From Acidimicrobiia bacterium (GTDB taxonomy: Bacteria > Actinomycetota > Acidimicrobiia > Spongiisociales > UBA11373), in NCBI GenBank assembly GCA_016215655.1, contig JACRIT010000059.1, positions 1 to 44,868 on the forward strand: a DNA stretch of 44,868 nt, read 5' to 3'. The notes under the pieces were generated by a model. The model did no database searches and had not been told where the DNA came from. It saw nothing but the letters and a program-made list of their open reading frames with translations. Both the position numbers and the translations under genes were made by a program. The number at the start of each line of letters is the position of its first letter. Within the stretch, counting starts at the first letter, position 1. Of this stretch, positions 7,930 to 17,436 are shown piece after piece.

Positions 7930-8877
7930 ATGGCCATCGACATCCTCCTGCTGCTCGCCCTGCCCGCATCGGGGAAATCCGAACTCCGTCGCTATGTCGC
8001 GCACCTCGCGCCGGAGGTGGCCCGGCGCGACTTCCACCTCGGACCGACCCTCCAGGTGGACGACTATCCGTACGTCCATCTCATGCGGCGCATCTCCCGG
8101 GAGCAGCGCCGTCTCGGCCTGGAACCTGCCTTCTTCGCCGGCGATGACACGCCGTTCCTCCACTCCGGTGACTGGCTCACCCTGAGCCACCTCATCGCCG
8201 AGGATGTCGCCGCACTGGGCACCGTCGAGCGCCATCCCGGCACCGCGGCGGCACTCATCGACCGCCTCGGTGCGGCGCGGGCACGTGCCGGGGTGCGGGC
8301 AGCGATCGCCACGAATCCGGCACTCGAGCACGGGATCGCCGCCGACGCCGCGGCCCTCGCCGCCGGCCTGACGGTGGCGGACCCCGCCAGCCTGCGCGAT
8401 TCGACGATCGTCGTCGAATTCGCCCGCGGCGGCCCCGCCGGTGCGGTGGCGCCGCTGCCCCTTCCCCTCGGGTACGCCGCCTCACTCGCCGCCCTCGGCG
8501 GCGAGATCCTGGAGCGGGCCTCCATCCTCTGGGTGGTCGCCGATCCGGCGGAGAGTCGGCGGCGCAACCGCGAGCGGGCCCATCCCGGGCCCGACGGGGA
8601 CGCTTCGATCCTGCACCATGGGGTCCCGGAGGCGGTGATGCTCCACGACTACGGGATGGACGACCTCGCCTGGCTCGCCGAGACCTCACCGGTGCCGGGC
8701 ACGATCGCCGTGGATGATGGGGACGTCGCCAGCCTGCTTCCCCTGGCCCGATTCGACAATCGGGTGGACCGGACATCGTTCCTCAGGGCGGAGCCGGGAG
8801 CGTGGCCGCGGAAGGCGGTGGCGCGGCTGCACCACGATCTGGCAGCCGCCTTCACGGCCCTCGTCGACGCCGGGTAG
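7930..8877 (+). CDS. P-loop NTPase/kinase-like protein of unknown function
   Basis: A 315-residue soluble protein with a Walker A-like loop at its N-terminus (LALPASGKSE, residues 8-17), preceded by a hydrophobic strand, as in small P-loop kinases. Other recognisable pieces are TLQVDDYPYVHL and SILWVVADPAESRRRNRERAHPG, the latter like a late strand followed by an Arg-rich lid. A nucleotide-dependent phosphotransfer role is plausible, but the substrate is unknown. ATG 7930 was chosen because the P-loop sits directly behind it; the long upstream frame covers the antisense of the DUF3105 gene. No Shine-Dalgarno is visible; the region is taken by the palindromic element E1. Confidence 0.75.
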   Translation: MAIDILLLLALPASGKSELRRYVAHLAPEVARRDFHLGPTLQVDDYPYVHLMRRISREQRRLGLEPAFFAGDDTPFLHSGDWLTLSHLIAEDVAALGTVERHPGTAAALIDRLGAARARAGVRAAIATNPALEHGIAADAAALAAGLTVADPASLRDSTIVVEFARGGPAGAVAPLPLPLGYAASLAALGGEILERASILWVVADPAESRRRNRERAHPGPDGDASILHHGVPEAVMLHDYGMDDLAWLAETSPVPGTIAVDDGDVASLLPLARFDNRVDRTSFLRAEPGAWPRKAVARLHHDLAAAFTALVDAG

Positions 8878-8929
8878 ATTCGCCGCAGCGGAGAAGGGGT
8901 CGCCTCCACGGGGCACTCCCATCTCGAAC

Positions 8930-8959
8930 CACGCCCCCGGGCCAGAGTCCGGGGGCGTG
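8930..8959 (+). terminator. GC-rich hairpin after the P-loop gene
   Basis: A perfect 11-bp stem (CACGCCCCCGG / CCGGGGGCGTG) with an 8-nt loop, 53 bases past the stop at 8877. There is no U-tract, as often in high-GC actinobacteria. Confidence 0.6.
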
Positions 8960-8993
8960 TCGCGTCGAGGCCACCCGAGAGCGTGTGCCCCGG

Positions 8994-8999
8994 TATGGT
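8994..8999 (+). promoter_or_regulatory. Candidate -10 box (TATGGT) of malic enzyme gene 1
   Basis: TATGGT with a 6-nt gap to the ATG at 9006, the spacing expected for a leaderless transcript. It lies just behind the terminator of the preceding gene. Confidence 0.4.
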
Positions 9000-9005
9000 G
9001 CCGGG

Positions 9006-10694
9006 ATGCGCTACCAGCCGGTCATCGACCCCGTCACCGGAGAGCCCTACCTCCCGGTGACCGAGCGGGGACGAACGCTGCTCGACAACCCGATCCTGAA
9101 CAAGGGCACGAGCTTCTCGGATGCCGAGCGCCATGCGCTGGGCATCACCGGTCTGCTGCCCCGCCACATCTCCTCGATCGCCGAACAACTGCAGCGCACC
9201 CTCGACCAGTTGCGCGACAAGGACAGCGACCTGCAGAAGGCGATCTACCTGGCCGGACTCCACGACCGCAACGAGACGCTCTTCTATCGGCTGGTGATCG
9301 ACAACCTCGAAGAGACCGTGCCCCTGATCTACACCCCCACCGTCGCCGAGGTGTGTCGAGAGTGGAGCCGGATCTTTCGCCGCTCGCGCGGCGTCTACGT
9401 CACCCCCGATGACCGCGGGGATGTCGCCGCGTTGCTGCGCAACTATGGCGCCCCCGAGATCGCCGTCATCGTGATCACCGACAACGAACGCATCCTCGGC
9501 ATCGGCGATCAGGGGGTGGGCGGCATGGGCATCCCCATCGGCAAGCTGGCGCTCTACACCGCCGCCGCCGGGATCCACCCTTCGCTGTGCCTGCCGATCT
9601 CCCTCGACGTCGGCACCGACAACGCCGATCTGCTCGCCAACCCGATGTACCTCGGGTATCGGGCCCCGCGCCTGCGCGGGGATGCCTACTGGGAACTCGT
9701 CGACGAGGTGGTCGCCGCCGTGCGCGAGGTGTTCCCCGGCGCATTGCTCCAGTGGGAGGATTTCGGGAACACGACCTCGTTCCGCCACCTGGAGACCTAC
9801 CGCGGGGTCTTGCCCTCGTTCAACGACGACATCCAGGGAACCGCGGCGATGGTCGTCGCCGGGCTCCACGCCGCCAACCGGCTCCTCGGCAACTCGATGC
9901 GCGACCACCGGATGGTCATCGCCGGTGCCGGATCGGCCGGCATCGGGATATTCCGCCAGCTCGAGGCAGCCATGGTCGCCGACGGTCTCGCCCCCGAGGA
10001 GGCCAAGCGGCGCATCCTCGTCACGGACAGCAGGGGCCTCGTCATCGCTGGACAGGAGCAAGGCAACGACTTCAAGCGGGAGGTCGCGGTCGATGCCGCG
10101 CTCGCCGCCTCACTCGGTGGCGTGGATCTGGAGACCGTGGTCGTGAACCATCGCCCCTCGGTCCTCGTCGGGGTGACCGGCCAGCCGGGGACGTTCACCG
10201 CAACGATGATCGAGGCCATGGCCGCGGCCCACGAGCGCCCCATCGTCATGCCGCTCTCCAACCCGACCGCCTGTACCGAAGCGTTCCCTGCCGACATCCT
10301 GGCGTGGTCGCACGGCCGGGCGCTCGTCGCCACCGGAAGCCCCTTCCCACCGGTGATGGTGAATGGATCGCCGCAGATGATCGGCCAGGCGAACAACATG
10401 TTCATCTTCCCCGGCATGGGACTGGGCACGGTGGTCGCACGGGCGAGAACGATCACCATCGGCATGGTCCTCGCCGCCGCCGAGGCCCTCGCCGCCCACA
10501 TCGACATGGAGACGCTGCGCAGCGGTGCGCTCTTCCCGCAGATCTCCAGGGTGCGTGAGGTGTCGCGGAGCGTCGCCCTCGCCGTGGCCGCTCAGGCCGC
10601 GGCCGAAGGCGTCGCCGAACCCCTCGTCGACCCCGCCGCCGCCATCACCGCCGCCATGTGGGAGCCGGTGTATGTGCCCTACCGGGCAGTGTGA
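9006..10694 (+). CDS. Malic enzyme, large bacterial/eukaryotic-type (copy 1)
   Basis: A 562-residue oxidative decarboxylase of malate to pyruvate, making NADH or NADPH. Length and motifs are those of the large SfcA/MaeA-type enzymes: YTPT (catalytic Tyr109), ITDNERILGIGDQG (158-170), catalytic Lys180 in IPIGKLALYT, a dinucleotide fold at IAGAGSAGIGI, and PLSNPT near the C-terminal third. NAD is the usual cofactor of this subgroup, but the choice cannot be settled by eye. ATG 9006 matches the family N-terminus, and a TATGGT box 6 nt upstream suggests a leaderless mRNA. A second complete malic enzyme gene lies at 32123-33805. The stop codon is built into the terminator hairpin. Confidence 0.95.
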   Translation: MRYQPVIDPVTGEPYLPVTERGRTLLDNPILNKGTSFSDAERHALGITGLLPRHISSIAEQLQRTLDQLRDKDSDLQKAIYLAGLHDRNETLFYRLVIDNLEETVPLIYTPTVAEVCREWSRIFRRSRGVYVTPDDRGDVAALLRNYGAPEIAVIVITDNERILGIGDQGVGGMGIPIGKLALYTAAAGIHPSLCLPISLDVGTDNADLLANPMYLGYRAPRLRGDAYWELVDEVVAAVREVFPGALLQWEDFGNTTSFRHLETYRGVLPSFNDDIQGTAAMVVAGLHAANRLLGNSMRDHRMVIAGAGSAGIGIFRQLEAAMVADGLAPEEAKRRILVTDSRGLVIAGQEQGNDFKREVAVDAALAASLGGVDLETVVVNHRPSVLVGVTGQPGTFTATMIEAMAAAHERPIVMPLSNPTACTEAFPADILAWSHGRALVATGSPFPPVMVNGSPQMIGQANNMFIFPGMGLGTVVARARTITIGMVLAAAEALAAHIDMETLRSGALFPQISRVREVSRSVALAVAAQAAAEGVAEPLVDPAAAITAAMWEPVYVPYRAV

Positions 10695-10712
10695 ATTCGT
10701 CACACTGCCCGG
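10682..10712. terminator. Bidirectional hairpin between convergent genes
   Basis: A perfect 13-bp stem (CCGGGCAGTGTGA / TCACACTGCCCGG) with a 5-nt loop. The left arm includes the last codons and TGA of the malic enzyme gene. Being symmetrical, it can also serve the LCP gene that ends at 10723. Confidence 0.75.
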
Positions 10713-10722
10713 AGTCACCTCT

Positions 10723-12339
10723 TCAGCTCGGACACTCGTTGCCTTCTGCCACCGGCTCACCCTCGTGGAGCCCGGAGAGGATGTCGTCGATGGCGGCGCG
10801 GGCTCGGGGGACGTTGAGCACCGGCAGTCCGCGGTAATTGGATTTGTTGGCCAGCTCACCGGGCTCGATGGCCATCGTGGCGATGTCGGCCTTCTCCAGA
10901 TCGGCGACCACCTGAATGAGATCGGGCAACACTCCGAGCGGGATGTCGGTGCGGGCATAGCGCGAGATGGCACGCGCGATGCCGTCGAATCGGGAGATGA
11001 TCGTCGAGGGCTGCACCTGGCCCACCACTTCACGGACGAAGCAGCGCTGGCGGCGGGTGCGCACGAGGTCACTCGTGTCGGTGCGATTGCGCACATACAC
11101 GAGCGCCGAGCGGCCATCGAGATGGTGCCGTCCGGGAGTGATGTGCAGCACGGTGTCCTCCTCGCCTGCCTTGGCCGGGGACATCCGAATGTTCATCGTC
11201 TCGCGCGACGTGATGGTCACCCCGCCGATGGCGTCGACGAGATCGACGAAACCGGCGAAATCGACGAGGACGTAGTAGTCGATGTGGATCCCGAGCGCAT
11301 ACGAGATCGTGTCACGCAGCGCCGCCATTCCCGGCCGGGCATCGTTGGGGTACATCCCGGTGAGCGAGTTGGTGAACGGATACAGGGCATTGATCCGGTC
11401 GAGCCACAGCGACTTGTCGCGCTCGAGGGGCAGCGGATCCGTCGCCTGACTGAACCCACCCGCCTCGGCAGCCTGGGCGGCGGCGAACATCAGCTCCTGC
11501 CGCTGCGTGATCGACTGGAGGTCGCGCAGCTTGGGCGGAAGCGGGAAGTCGACGAGTTCTCGAGACAGGCTGATGAGCACTCCCTCACCGGTCTCGACGT
11601 CGAGGGAGGCGAGGATCAGCGTGTCGGTGCGGAGACCGCCCCGTCCCGGACCGGCGTCGCCGCCGGCAAGCAGAACGGTGATCCGGTTGAGGTCGATGGA
11701 CTCGAGTTGCGGATCGCCGACGTCATCGAACCGAGGGATCACGGTGCCGTCGGGCACTCCGGGAACGGCTGCGGCGCTGGTCGTCGGTGGCGTCGCCGTG
11801 GTCACCGGACCCTGGGCCGATGCGGCGCGTTCTGCGGCGAGGGCGTCACGCCTGGTCTGGATGGCGATGGCCACCTGGCCCTCGGCGGGAAACACGGACT
11901 CGAGGAGCCCGAGGAGTGATGTCGCCCGCGACGCCACGAGCAGGTGGGGAGCGAGCAGGACGAATCCGAGCAACCCGACCACGAGCACTCCTGGAAAGCG
12001 GTCGAGTACCGGCCTCTCCAGCACCGTCAGGTCGACCGCGGCGGCGAGGCGGAAGAGACCGAGGGCGACGTTGCCGACCACGATGGCTCGCACCCACGTC
12101 GGTTGCACGAGCAGCTGCAGCAGGCCGATGGAGCCGAGCGAGAACACCCAGACCGTGGCGATGAGGATCACGGCATCGCCGACGAAGAAGCCGAGGGCCC
12201 GCCGCCGCCGCCCGGCGATGAGGTGCCCCACGCCGGGGACCACGAGCGAGGCGGCGATGGCAAGGATCGTCTTGGAGGTGGCGGCGCGCGCGTAGGTCAC
12301 GGTGGCATCGCTCGGCTGGTCGTCAACCGACACGGTCAT
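10723..12339 (-). CDS. LytR-CpsA-Psr (LCP) family cell-wall protein
   Basis: A 538-residue membrane protein. About residues 20-140 hold several transmembrane helices (unusual, since most LCP proteins have one), followed by a Ser/Thr/Pro linker and the LCP domain. Domain signatures are RTDTLILASLD and the Arg-rich strand RNRTDTSDLVRTRRQR, which binds the pyrophosphate of the lipid carrier. LCP enzymes move glycopolymers from undecaprenyl-PP to peptidoglycan, for example wall polysaccharides. ATG 12339 has a GAGAGG ribosome binding site, and a TAGGTT element lies at 12363-12368. It is divergent from the sugar dehydrogenase gene and ends at the hairpin shared with the malic enzyme gene. Confidence 0.92.
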   Translation of the reverse strand: MTVSVDDQPSDATVTYARAATSKTILAIAASLVVPGVGHLIAGRRRRALGFFVGDAVILIATVWVFSLGSIGLLQLLVQPTWVRAIVVGNVALGLFRLAAAVDLTVLERPVLDRFPGVLVVGLLGFVLLAPHLLVASRATSLLGLLESVFPAEGQVAIAIQTRRDALAAERAASAQGPVTTATPPTTSAAAVPGVPDGTVIPRFDDVGDPQLESIDLNRITVLLAGGDAGPGRGGLRTDTLILASLDVETGEGVLISLSRELVDFPLPPKLRDLQSITQRQELMFAAAQAAEAGGFSQATDPLPLERDKSLWLDRINALYPFTNSLTGMYPNDARPGMAALRDTISYALGIHIDYYVLVDFAGFVDLVDAIGGVTITSRETMNIRMSPAKAGEEDTVLHITPGRHHLDGRSALVYVRNRTDTSDLVRTRRQRCFVREVVGQVQPSTIISRFDGIARAISRYARTDIPLGVLPDLIQVVADLEKADIATMAIEPGELANKSNYRGLPVLNVPRARAAIDDILSGLHEGEPVAEGNECPS

Positions 12340-12462
12340 TCCTCTCCCGGCCCCCAGCCGGCAACCTAGTGGCCGGGCAGCGCTACCCCATCTGACGTCG
12401 CCGCCGTCGTCCCCGGTTCCGCGCGGGCCGGGCCGCACTGCCGGGGCGGAAACCCTGGGAGA

Positions 12463-13800
12463 ATGCCCCCCGACGTGACCCACCGACCTGCCTCATCGGC
12501 GTTCTCTCCGGCGAACCTGCCCTACTGGGTGGCGATCGTGCTCGCCGGATCGGGGCTGGTGTGGTTCATGATGACCCAGAACCCGTTCTCCACGACGGCC
12601 GCCAGCAGCGACGGCACCTCCACCACGACGAACGGCAATCGTTCGACCACGATCCCCGCCGACGGGGAGGCGACGAACACCACCGGCGGGAGCACGGCGG
12701 TGACCACCACGTCGTCGGTGGCGCTCCCCGACGATCCCCTGCAGTCCCTGGCATTCGAGACCATCACCACCGAACTCGTTGGGCCGACCTACGCCGCCGT
12801 CGCCCCCGGCGACGATGCCATCTATGTGCTGGAACGCCGCGGGATCATCAAGCGCGTGGACCCCGGCACCGGCGAGGTATCGACCGTTCTCGACATCGTC
12901 GACAAGTCGAACGCCGACAAGGGTCTCGAACTCGGCCTTCTCGGCATGGCCTTTCATCCCGACTTCGCGTCGAACCGCCGGTTCTGGATCTACTACACCG
13001 ACATCGAGCACGACACCCGCGTGGTCGAGTACACGATGGGCGCGGACGGCATCCCCGAGCCATCGTCGGAGAAGCTCGTCATGGAGATCGACAGGCTGCC
13101 CAACGCACTGCGCCACAACGGCGGCATGATGCAGTTCGGGCCGGACGGCTACCTCTACATCGCCTCGGGCGACAATGCCCAGTACGAGGTGAACCCTCAG
13201 GATCCGTCCACGAAGATGGGGGCGATCCTGCGCATCGACGTCGACTCCGGCGATCCGTACGCCGCCCCGAGCGACAACCCGTGGGCGGACGGGAGCGGAG
13301 CCCCCGAGGTGTGGGCGATCGGGTTGCGCAATCCGTGGCGGTTCTACATCGACGCCCCTGAGAACCTGATCTACGTCGCCGATGTCGGCCAGAACGCCTG
13401 GGAGGAGGTCAATGCGGTGCCGCTCGAACCCGCGGGCTACAACTTCGGCTGGCCGCACCTGGAGGCAAGCTCCTGTTGGTCGCCCGGAACGGGGTGCGAG
13501 AGCGACGGCACGGTGCTGCCGGTGGTGGAGTACGGTCACGACGAAGGATGTGCGGTGACGGGAGGCGTGGTGTATCGCGGCAGCGACCTGCCGGAACTCA
13601 TCGGCCACTACTTCTTCTCCGACTGGTGCAACGGCTGGATCCGTTCGTTCCGTGTCGAGGACGGAGTCGCCGGCGAGGTCACAGAGTGGACCGAACTGAG
13701 CAGTGTCGGTCAGGTCACGTCGTTCGGGATCGATGCCGACAACGAGATCCTGATCGTCACCACCGAAGGATTGCTCGCTCGACTCGGCCCGGTGCGGTAG
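12463..13800 (+). CDS. PQQ-type sugar dehydrogenase (glucose/sorbosone dehydrogenase family), membrane-anchored
   Basis: A 445-residue protein with an N-terminal helix (WVAIVLAGSGLVWFMM), a Thr/Ser-rich linker to about residue 85, then a six-bladed beta-propeller of the GSDH family. Family landmarks are LLGMAFHPDF, HNGGMMQFGPDGYLYIASGD, GAILRID, GLRNPWRF and ADVGQNAWEEVN, followed by YNFGWP. The family includes PQQ-dependent aldose dehydrogenases acting outside the membrane, but many members have no known substrate. ATG 12463 has GGGAG almost touching it. It is followed 6 nt later by the cyclase/ATPase gene, so the two may be cotranscribed. Confidence 0.92.
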   Translation: MPPDVTHRPASSAFSPANLPYWVAIVLAGSGLVWFMMTQNPFSTTAASSDGTSTTTNGNRSTTIPADGEATNTTGGSTAVTTTSSVALPDDPLQSLAFETITTELVGPTYAAVAPGDDAIYVLERRGIIKRVDPGTGEVSTVLDIVDKSNADKGLELGLLGMAFHPDFASNRRFWIYYTDIEHDTRVVEYTMGADGIPEPSSEKLVMEIDRLPNALRHNGGMMQFGPDGYLYIASGDNAQYEVNPQDPSTKMGAILRIDVDSGDPYAAPSDNPWADGSGAPEVWAIGLRNPWRFYIDAPENLIYVADVGQNAWEEVNAVPLEPAGYNFGWPHLEASSCWSPGTGCESDGTVLPVVEYGHDEGCAVTGGVVYRGSDLPELIGHYFFSDWCNGWIRSFRVEDGVAGEVTEWTELSSVGQVTSFGIDADNEILIVTTEGLLARLGPVR

Positions 13801-13806
13801 CCGGCC

Positions 13807-16800
13807 GTGGACTCGACGGACATCCTGCGCTGTCCGGTCTGTGGCGCCGAGGTGGCGCCCACCGACAAGTTCTGCCGGTCATGTGGCGCCCCCCTTGCTG
13901 CCGGCTGTAGAGCCTGTGGTGCTGCCCTCCAACCCGGAACCGGCTTCTGCGGGGAATGCGGGACACCGGTGGGAGGCGCCGCCGCCCGGCCCATCGAACA
14001 CCGCCTCGTCACCGCGCTCTACGTCGACCTGGTCGGCTCCACCGCGCTCGCCGAGCGGCTCGATCCGGAGAACCTCGCCGCAGTGATCGGGGCGCTCCAC
14101 TCGGCGGTACGACTCGAGGTGGAGCGACGCGAGGGATCGGTGGGAGCCTTCATCGGTGATGGCGTGCTCGGGGTCTTCGGGCTGCCCTCGGCACACGAGG
14201 ACGACCCGGAGCGGGCACTGCGAGCCGCCCAGGCCATCCTGCGCAGATTCGAAGTCGTGAATCGTGACATCGGCTCTCGCCTCGACGTCACGATCGCGGC
14301 CCGCATCGGGGTGAACACCGGCGACCTCCTTGCCCCGACCGCAGGGGGCTTGGACCTCGGCACACTGGCTGGAGACGTCCTCAATGTCGCCGCCCGGCTG
14401 CAGGAGGTGGCCTCGCCGAACCAGGTGGTGGTCTCGGAGCGCACCGCCCGCTCCGCGCCATCATTCCGGTTCGACGATCTCGGGGTGGTGGATGTGCGTG
14501 GCCGCGCCCGCCCGCTCCACGTCTTTCGCCTTGCCGGCGTGGGAGAACGCCGCTCCCTCATCGTGCGCGGCCCGTTCCTGGGACGCGAGGATGCCTTCGG
14601 GAGCCTCCGCTCCGCGTTCCACAAGGTGGTGGCCGAGGGAAGGCCGGCGCACATCGTCGTCGTCGGCGATCCGGGTGTCGGAAAGAGCCGTCTCGTGCGC
14701 GAGTTCGTCGACTGGGCGTCCGGCGTGGATGCCTCACTCACCGTCCTCACCGGGCGCTGCCTCCCCTACGGCGAAGATGTCGTCTACCGGCCACTCGCCG
14801 AGATCCTCACCGAGCTCACCGGCATCACCCCGACCACCGATGCCACCACGGCACGGACCCGCATGGAACAGGTCCTTCCCCCGGGCTCGGGGGACGACCA
14901 CACCGCCACCATCGACGCCCTGCTGGGCATGATCGGGCTCGGGGTGGGACCGACACCCACCCCCCGTCGCACCCGGGAGTTGCTGCGTGAGGCGTGGCGC
15001 ATGCTGCTGTCGCGGCTCACCGACGACGGCCCGGTCCTGGTCGTCGTCGAGGACGTGCATTGGGCCGGCGACGCCCTCTTCGACGTCATCGACCACGCCG
15101 TGCGGCGCGTCGAGGGACCGCTCCTCCTCATGACCCCGGCCCGCCCCGAGGTGTTCGATCGCCGACCGGCGTGGCGCGCCGAAGGGAGCCGCACCAGGGC
15201 CGTGGTGGTGACACCCCTCGATCCGGATCAGGCGAAGCGCCTTGCCGGACGCCTGCTTGCCGATGCCCGCCTTCCCATCGAGGAGAGCGCCGCCGTGGCG
15301 GGTCGTGCCGACGGCAATCCGTTCTTCATGGAGGAGCTGGTGCGCCAGCTGTCGCTGCGCCGCACCGACAGCGGCCACGACGACCATCCCGAGCTCCCCG
15401 CCACCATCCAGGGGGTCATCTCGGCACGAATCGACCTGCTGCGCCCGCGAGAGCGCCGGGTCCTCCAGGCCGCTTCGATCATGGGGCGCATCTTCTGGCC
15501 ATCGGCCGTGGCGGAGCTCACCGGGCTCGGCGACGACGAGATCGAGACCGCGCTCGGACGCCTGGAGTCGCTGCACATGGTGCGCCGCAACCTGCGGTCG
15601 TCGCTCCAGGGGGAGGCCGAGTACCTCTTCCAGCACAGCCTCATCTCGGAGACCGCCTACGGCCGACTCGCCCGCGCCGACCTGGCCCGGATGCACGGAG
15701 CACTCGCCTCCTGGCTCGAGCGCCGCCAGCCCACCGAGCTGCGCGAGGGAGCCGAACGCCTCGCCTATCACACCGCCAAGGCGCACGCCGCCGCCGAGGC
15801 GATCGAGGGCTTTGCCGACGATGAGGTCGCCCGCCTCCGCCGCCTCGCCGTCGACCGTCTGCTGGCGGCGGCGATGCACGCCCGGGAGCGCGCCGCCTTC
15901 GGCCGTGCCATCGAGATCGCACGCGACGCCCTGGCCATTGCCGCCGGCCCTGCCGAGGCGTGGAGGGCGCACGAGCAACTCGGTCTCACCTACATGGCCG
16001 AGTACGACGGAGACGCCGCCTGGGCGGAGCTCTCCACGGCCGTCGACCAGCACCTCAAATCGGGGATGGTGGACCCGGCCGTGGTCGCCCGTCTCGCCGC
16101 GGCCGCGGTGGCGGCACCGCTGCGCTGGACCGGCACCATGCATCTGCTTCCGGACTTCACCGACCTCATGCGGATCCTGCGCATCGGTCTGGACCATGCC
16201 GGGACGGCCGACTCCGAAGCCCTCGCCTCGCTCCTCACCGCGATCTCATTCCTGCCATTCAGCGCCTTCGCTCGTGACGGCGATCCGGGTGTGACCCGCG
16301 ATGAGGCGCGTTCCGCCGGGCTGCGCGCCCGCGAGATGGCCAAACGGCTGGATCTCCCGCACGCCGAGTCGGCGGCGCTCGACGCCCTGATGAGCCACGC
16401 ACTGAACACCGGCCAGATCCAACAGGCAGCCGCCATCGTCGACGAACGCCTCGAGTTGGCGGAGGCGGTGTCGGATCCCTGGGAGGTGGGCGACACGTAT
16501 GCCATGGCGGCGTGGCTGTCGTACGACCTCGGCGAGTATGCCCTCGCCCGTGATCGTGCCCGCAAAGGCTTCGCCCGCACCGTCGACGACGCTCCTGGTG
16601 TCGCCCTCCACACGCTGTCGTGGGCCGCGGTGGCGGGTGTGCAGCTGGGCGAGTGGGATGACGTCGCCGCCGCCCTGAAGACCGCGCACGGACTCCTCGA
16701 CGCCGAGCGACAGGCCCGGCCTCCGATCTATGCGGCACCGCTGTATGCCGCCGCCGCCATGGTCGCCGAGTACCGGGATCGCTCCGCCGAAGCCGATCGC

Positions 16801-17346
16801 CTTCTCGCCATCCTCGCCGAGACCTGGGCCCACTCCGACCTGATGAACGTCACCGCCCACCCTCACGCCCCCTGGTGCAAGCAGACCGGCCCGATCTACC
16901 TGCGCCGCGGCCAGCTCGATGTGGTGGAGCAGCTCACCGCTCCCGGCGACTCGACCCGCATCGGGCATCACGGGGATCGCCTCGGCCTGCTGTGCGAGCT
17001 CATCGCGGCGCAGTCCGCCTGGGACCGAGTCGATGGTGTCGTCGCCGAGACCCGGATCACCGGTCAGGCGTACGGGATGCAGGCACTGGCAGCGCATGCC
17101 GACCGCCTCGAGGGGAGGGCCTCGCTCGCCGCGGGAGACGTCCGGGGAGGACGCACGCTGCTCGCCGCGGCACAGGAACGCTTCACCGCTCTCGGAGATC
17201 AGTGGGAGGCGGCCCGAACCACGCTCGACCTCGCCCGAGCCGGTGGTGACCCCGGCCTCGCCGCGGTGGCTGCCTGGTTCACCGGCCTCGGGGCCGTCGA
17301 CGAAGCCGATGTGGCGCAGCGACTGCTGCCCACGGGCAAGGCCTAG
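13807..17346 (+). CDS. Adenylate/guanylate cyclase-domain regulator with zinc ribbons, AAA ATPase and TPR region
   Basis: A 1179-residue multidomain protein. Two zinc-ribbon CxxC pairs open it (C9/C12/C23/C26 and C34/C37/C48/C51). A class III cyclase domain follows (about 66-240) with metal-binding aspartates in YVDLVGST (D74) and FIGDGV (D118). Then comes an ORC1/LuxR-type ATPase with Walker A GDPGVGKS (287-294) and Walker B VVVEDVHWAGD near 415, and a long helical TPR-like C-terminus. Such proteins are common in Actinobacteria and are thought to be signal sensors. The cyclase seems to keep both metal aspartates, but activity is unproven. The GTG start at 13807 leaves only 6 nt after the sugar dehydrogenase gene. 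Confidence 0.93.
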   Translation: MDSTDILRCPVCGAEVAPTDKFCRSCGAPLAAGCRACGAALQPGTGFCGECGTPVGGAAARPIEHRLVTALYVDLVGSTALAERLDPENLAAVIGALHSAVRLEVERREGSVGAFIGDGVLGVFGLPSAHEDDPERALRAAQAILRRFEVVNRDIGSRLDVTIAARIGVNTGDLLAPTAGGLDLGTLAGDVLNVAARLQEVASPNQVVVSERTARSAPSFRFDDLGVVDVRGRARPLHVFRLAGVGERRSLIVRGPFLGREDAFGSLRSAFHKVVAEGRPAHIVVVGDPGVGKSRLVREFVDWASGVDASLTVLTGRCLPYGEDVVYRPLAEILTELTGITPTTDATTARTRMEQVLPPGSGDDHTATIDALLGMIGLGVGPTPTPRRTRELLREAWRMLLSRLTDDGPVLVVVEDVHWAGDALFDVIDHAVRRVEGPLLLMTPARPEVFDRRPAWRAEGSRTRAVVVTPLDPDQAKRLAGRLLADARLPIEESAAVAGRADGNPFFMEELVRQLSLRRTDSGHDDHPELPATIQGVISARIDLLRPRERRVLQAASIMGRIFWPSAVAELTGLGDDEIETALGRLESLHMVRRNLRSSLQGEAEYLFQHSLISETAYGRLARADLARMHGALASWLERRQPTELREGAERLAYHTAKAHAAAEAIEGFADDEVARLRRLAVDRLLAAAMHARERAAFGRAIEIARDALAIAAGPAEAWRAHEQLGLTYMAEYDGDAAWAELSTAVDQHLKSGMVDPAVVARLAAAAVAAPLRWTGTMHLLPDFTDLMRILRIGLDHAGTADSEALASLLTAISFLPFSAFARDGDPGVTRDEARSAGLRAREMAKRLDLPHAESAALDALMSHALNTGQIQQAAAIVDERLELAEAVSDPWEVGDTYAMAAWLSYDLGEYALARDRARKGFARTVDDAPGVALHTLSWAAVAGVQLGEWDDVAAALKTAHGLLDAERQARPPIYAAPLYAAAAMVAEYRDRSAEADRLLAILAETWAHSDLMNVTAHPHAPWCKQTGPIYLRRGQLDVVEQLTAPGDSTRIGHHGDRLGLLCELIAAQSAWDRVDGVVAETRITGQAYGMQALAAHADRLEGRASLAAGDVRGGRTLLAAAQERFTALGDQWEAARTTLDLARAGGDPGLAAVAAWFTGLGAVDEADVAQRLLPTGKA

Positions 17347-17436
17347 AGGCTCAGCGGATGGGGAGTCCCGGAATCTGAAGGCAGCCCGATCTTGGGCTGG
17401 CTTCAGATCAAACCAGCGCCCTACCCGCTGAGCCTC
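17346..17436. repeat. Palindromic dispersed element, copy E2 (nested hairpin)
   Basis: Outer arms at 17346-17363 and 17419-17436 (core GAGGCTCAGCGG / CCGCTGAGCCTC) enclose a second hairpin with 15-nt arms at 17373-17387 and 17394-17408 (one mismatch) and a 6-nt loop. It exactly fills the gap between two convergent stop codons, so it probably works as a bidirectional terminator. The minus strand of 17395-17436 matches E1 at 7862-7903, 35 of 42 bases. Confidence 0.7.
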
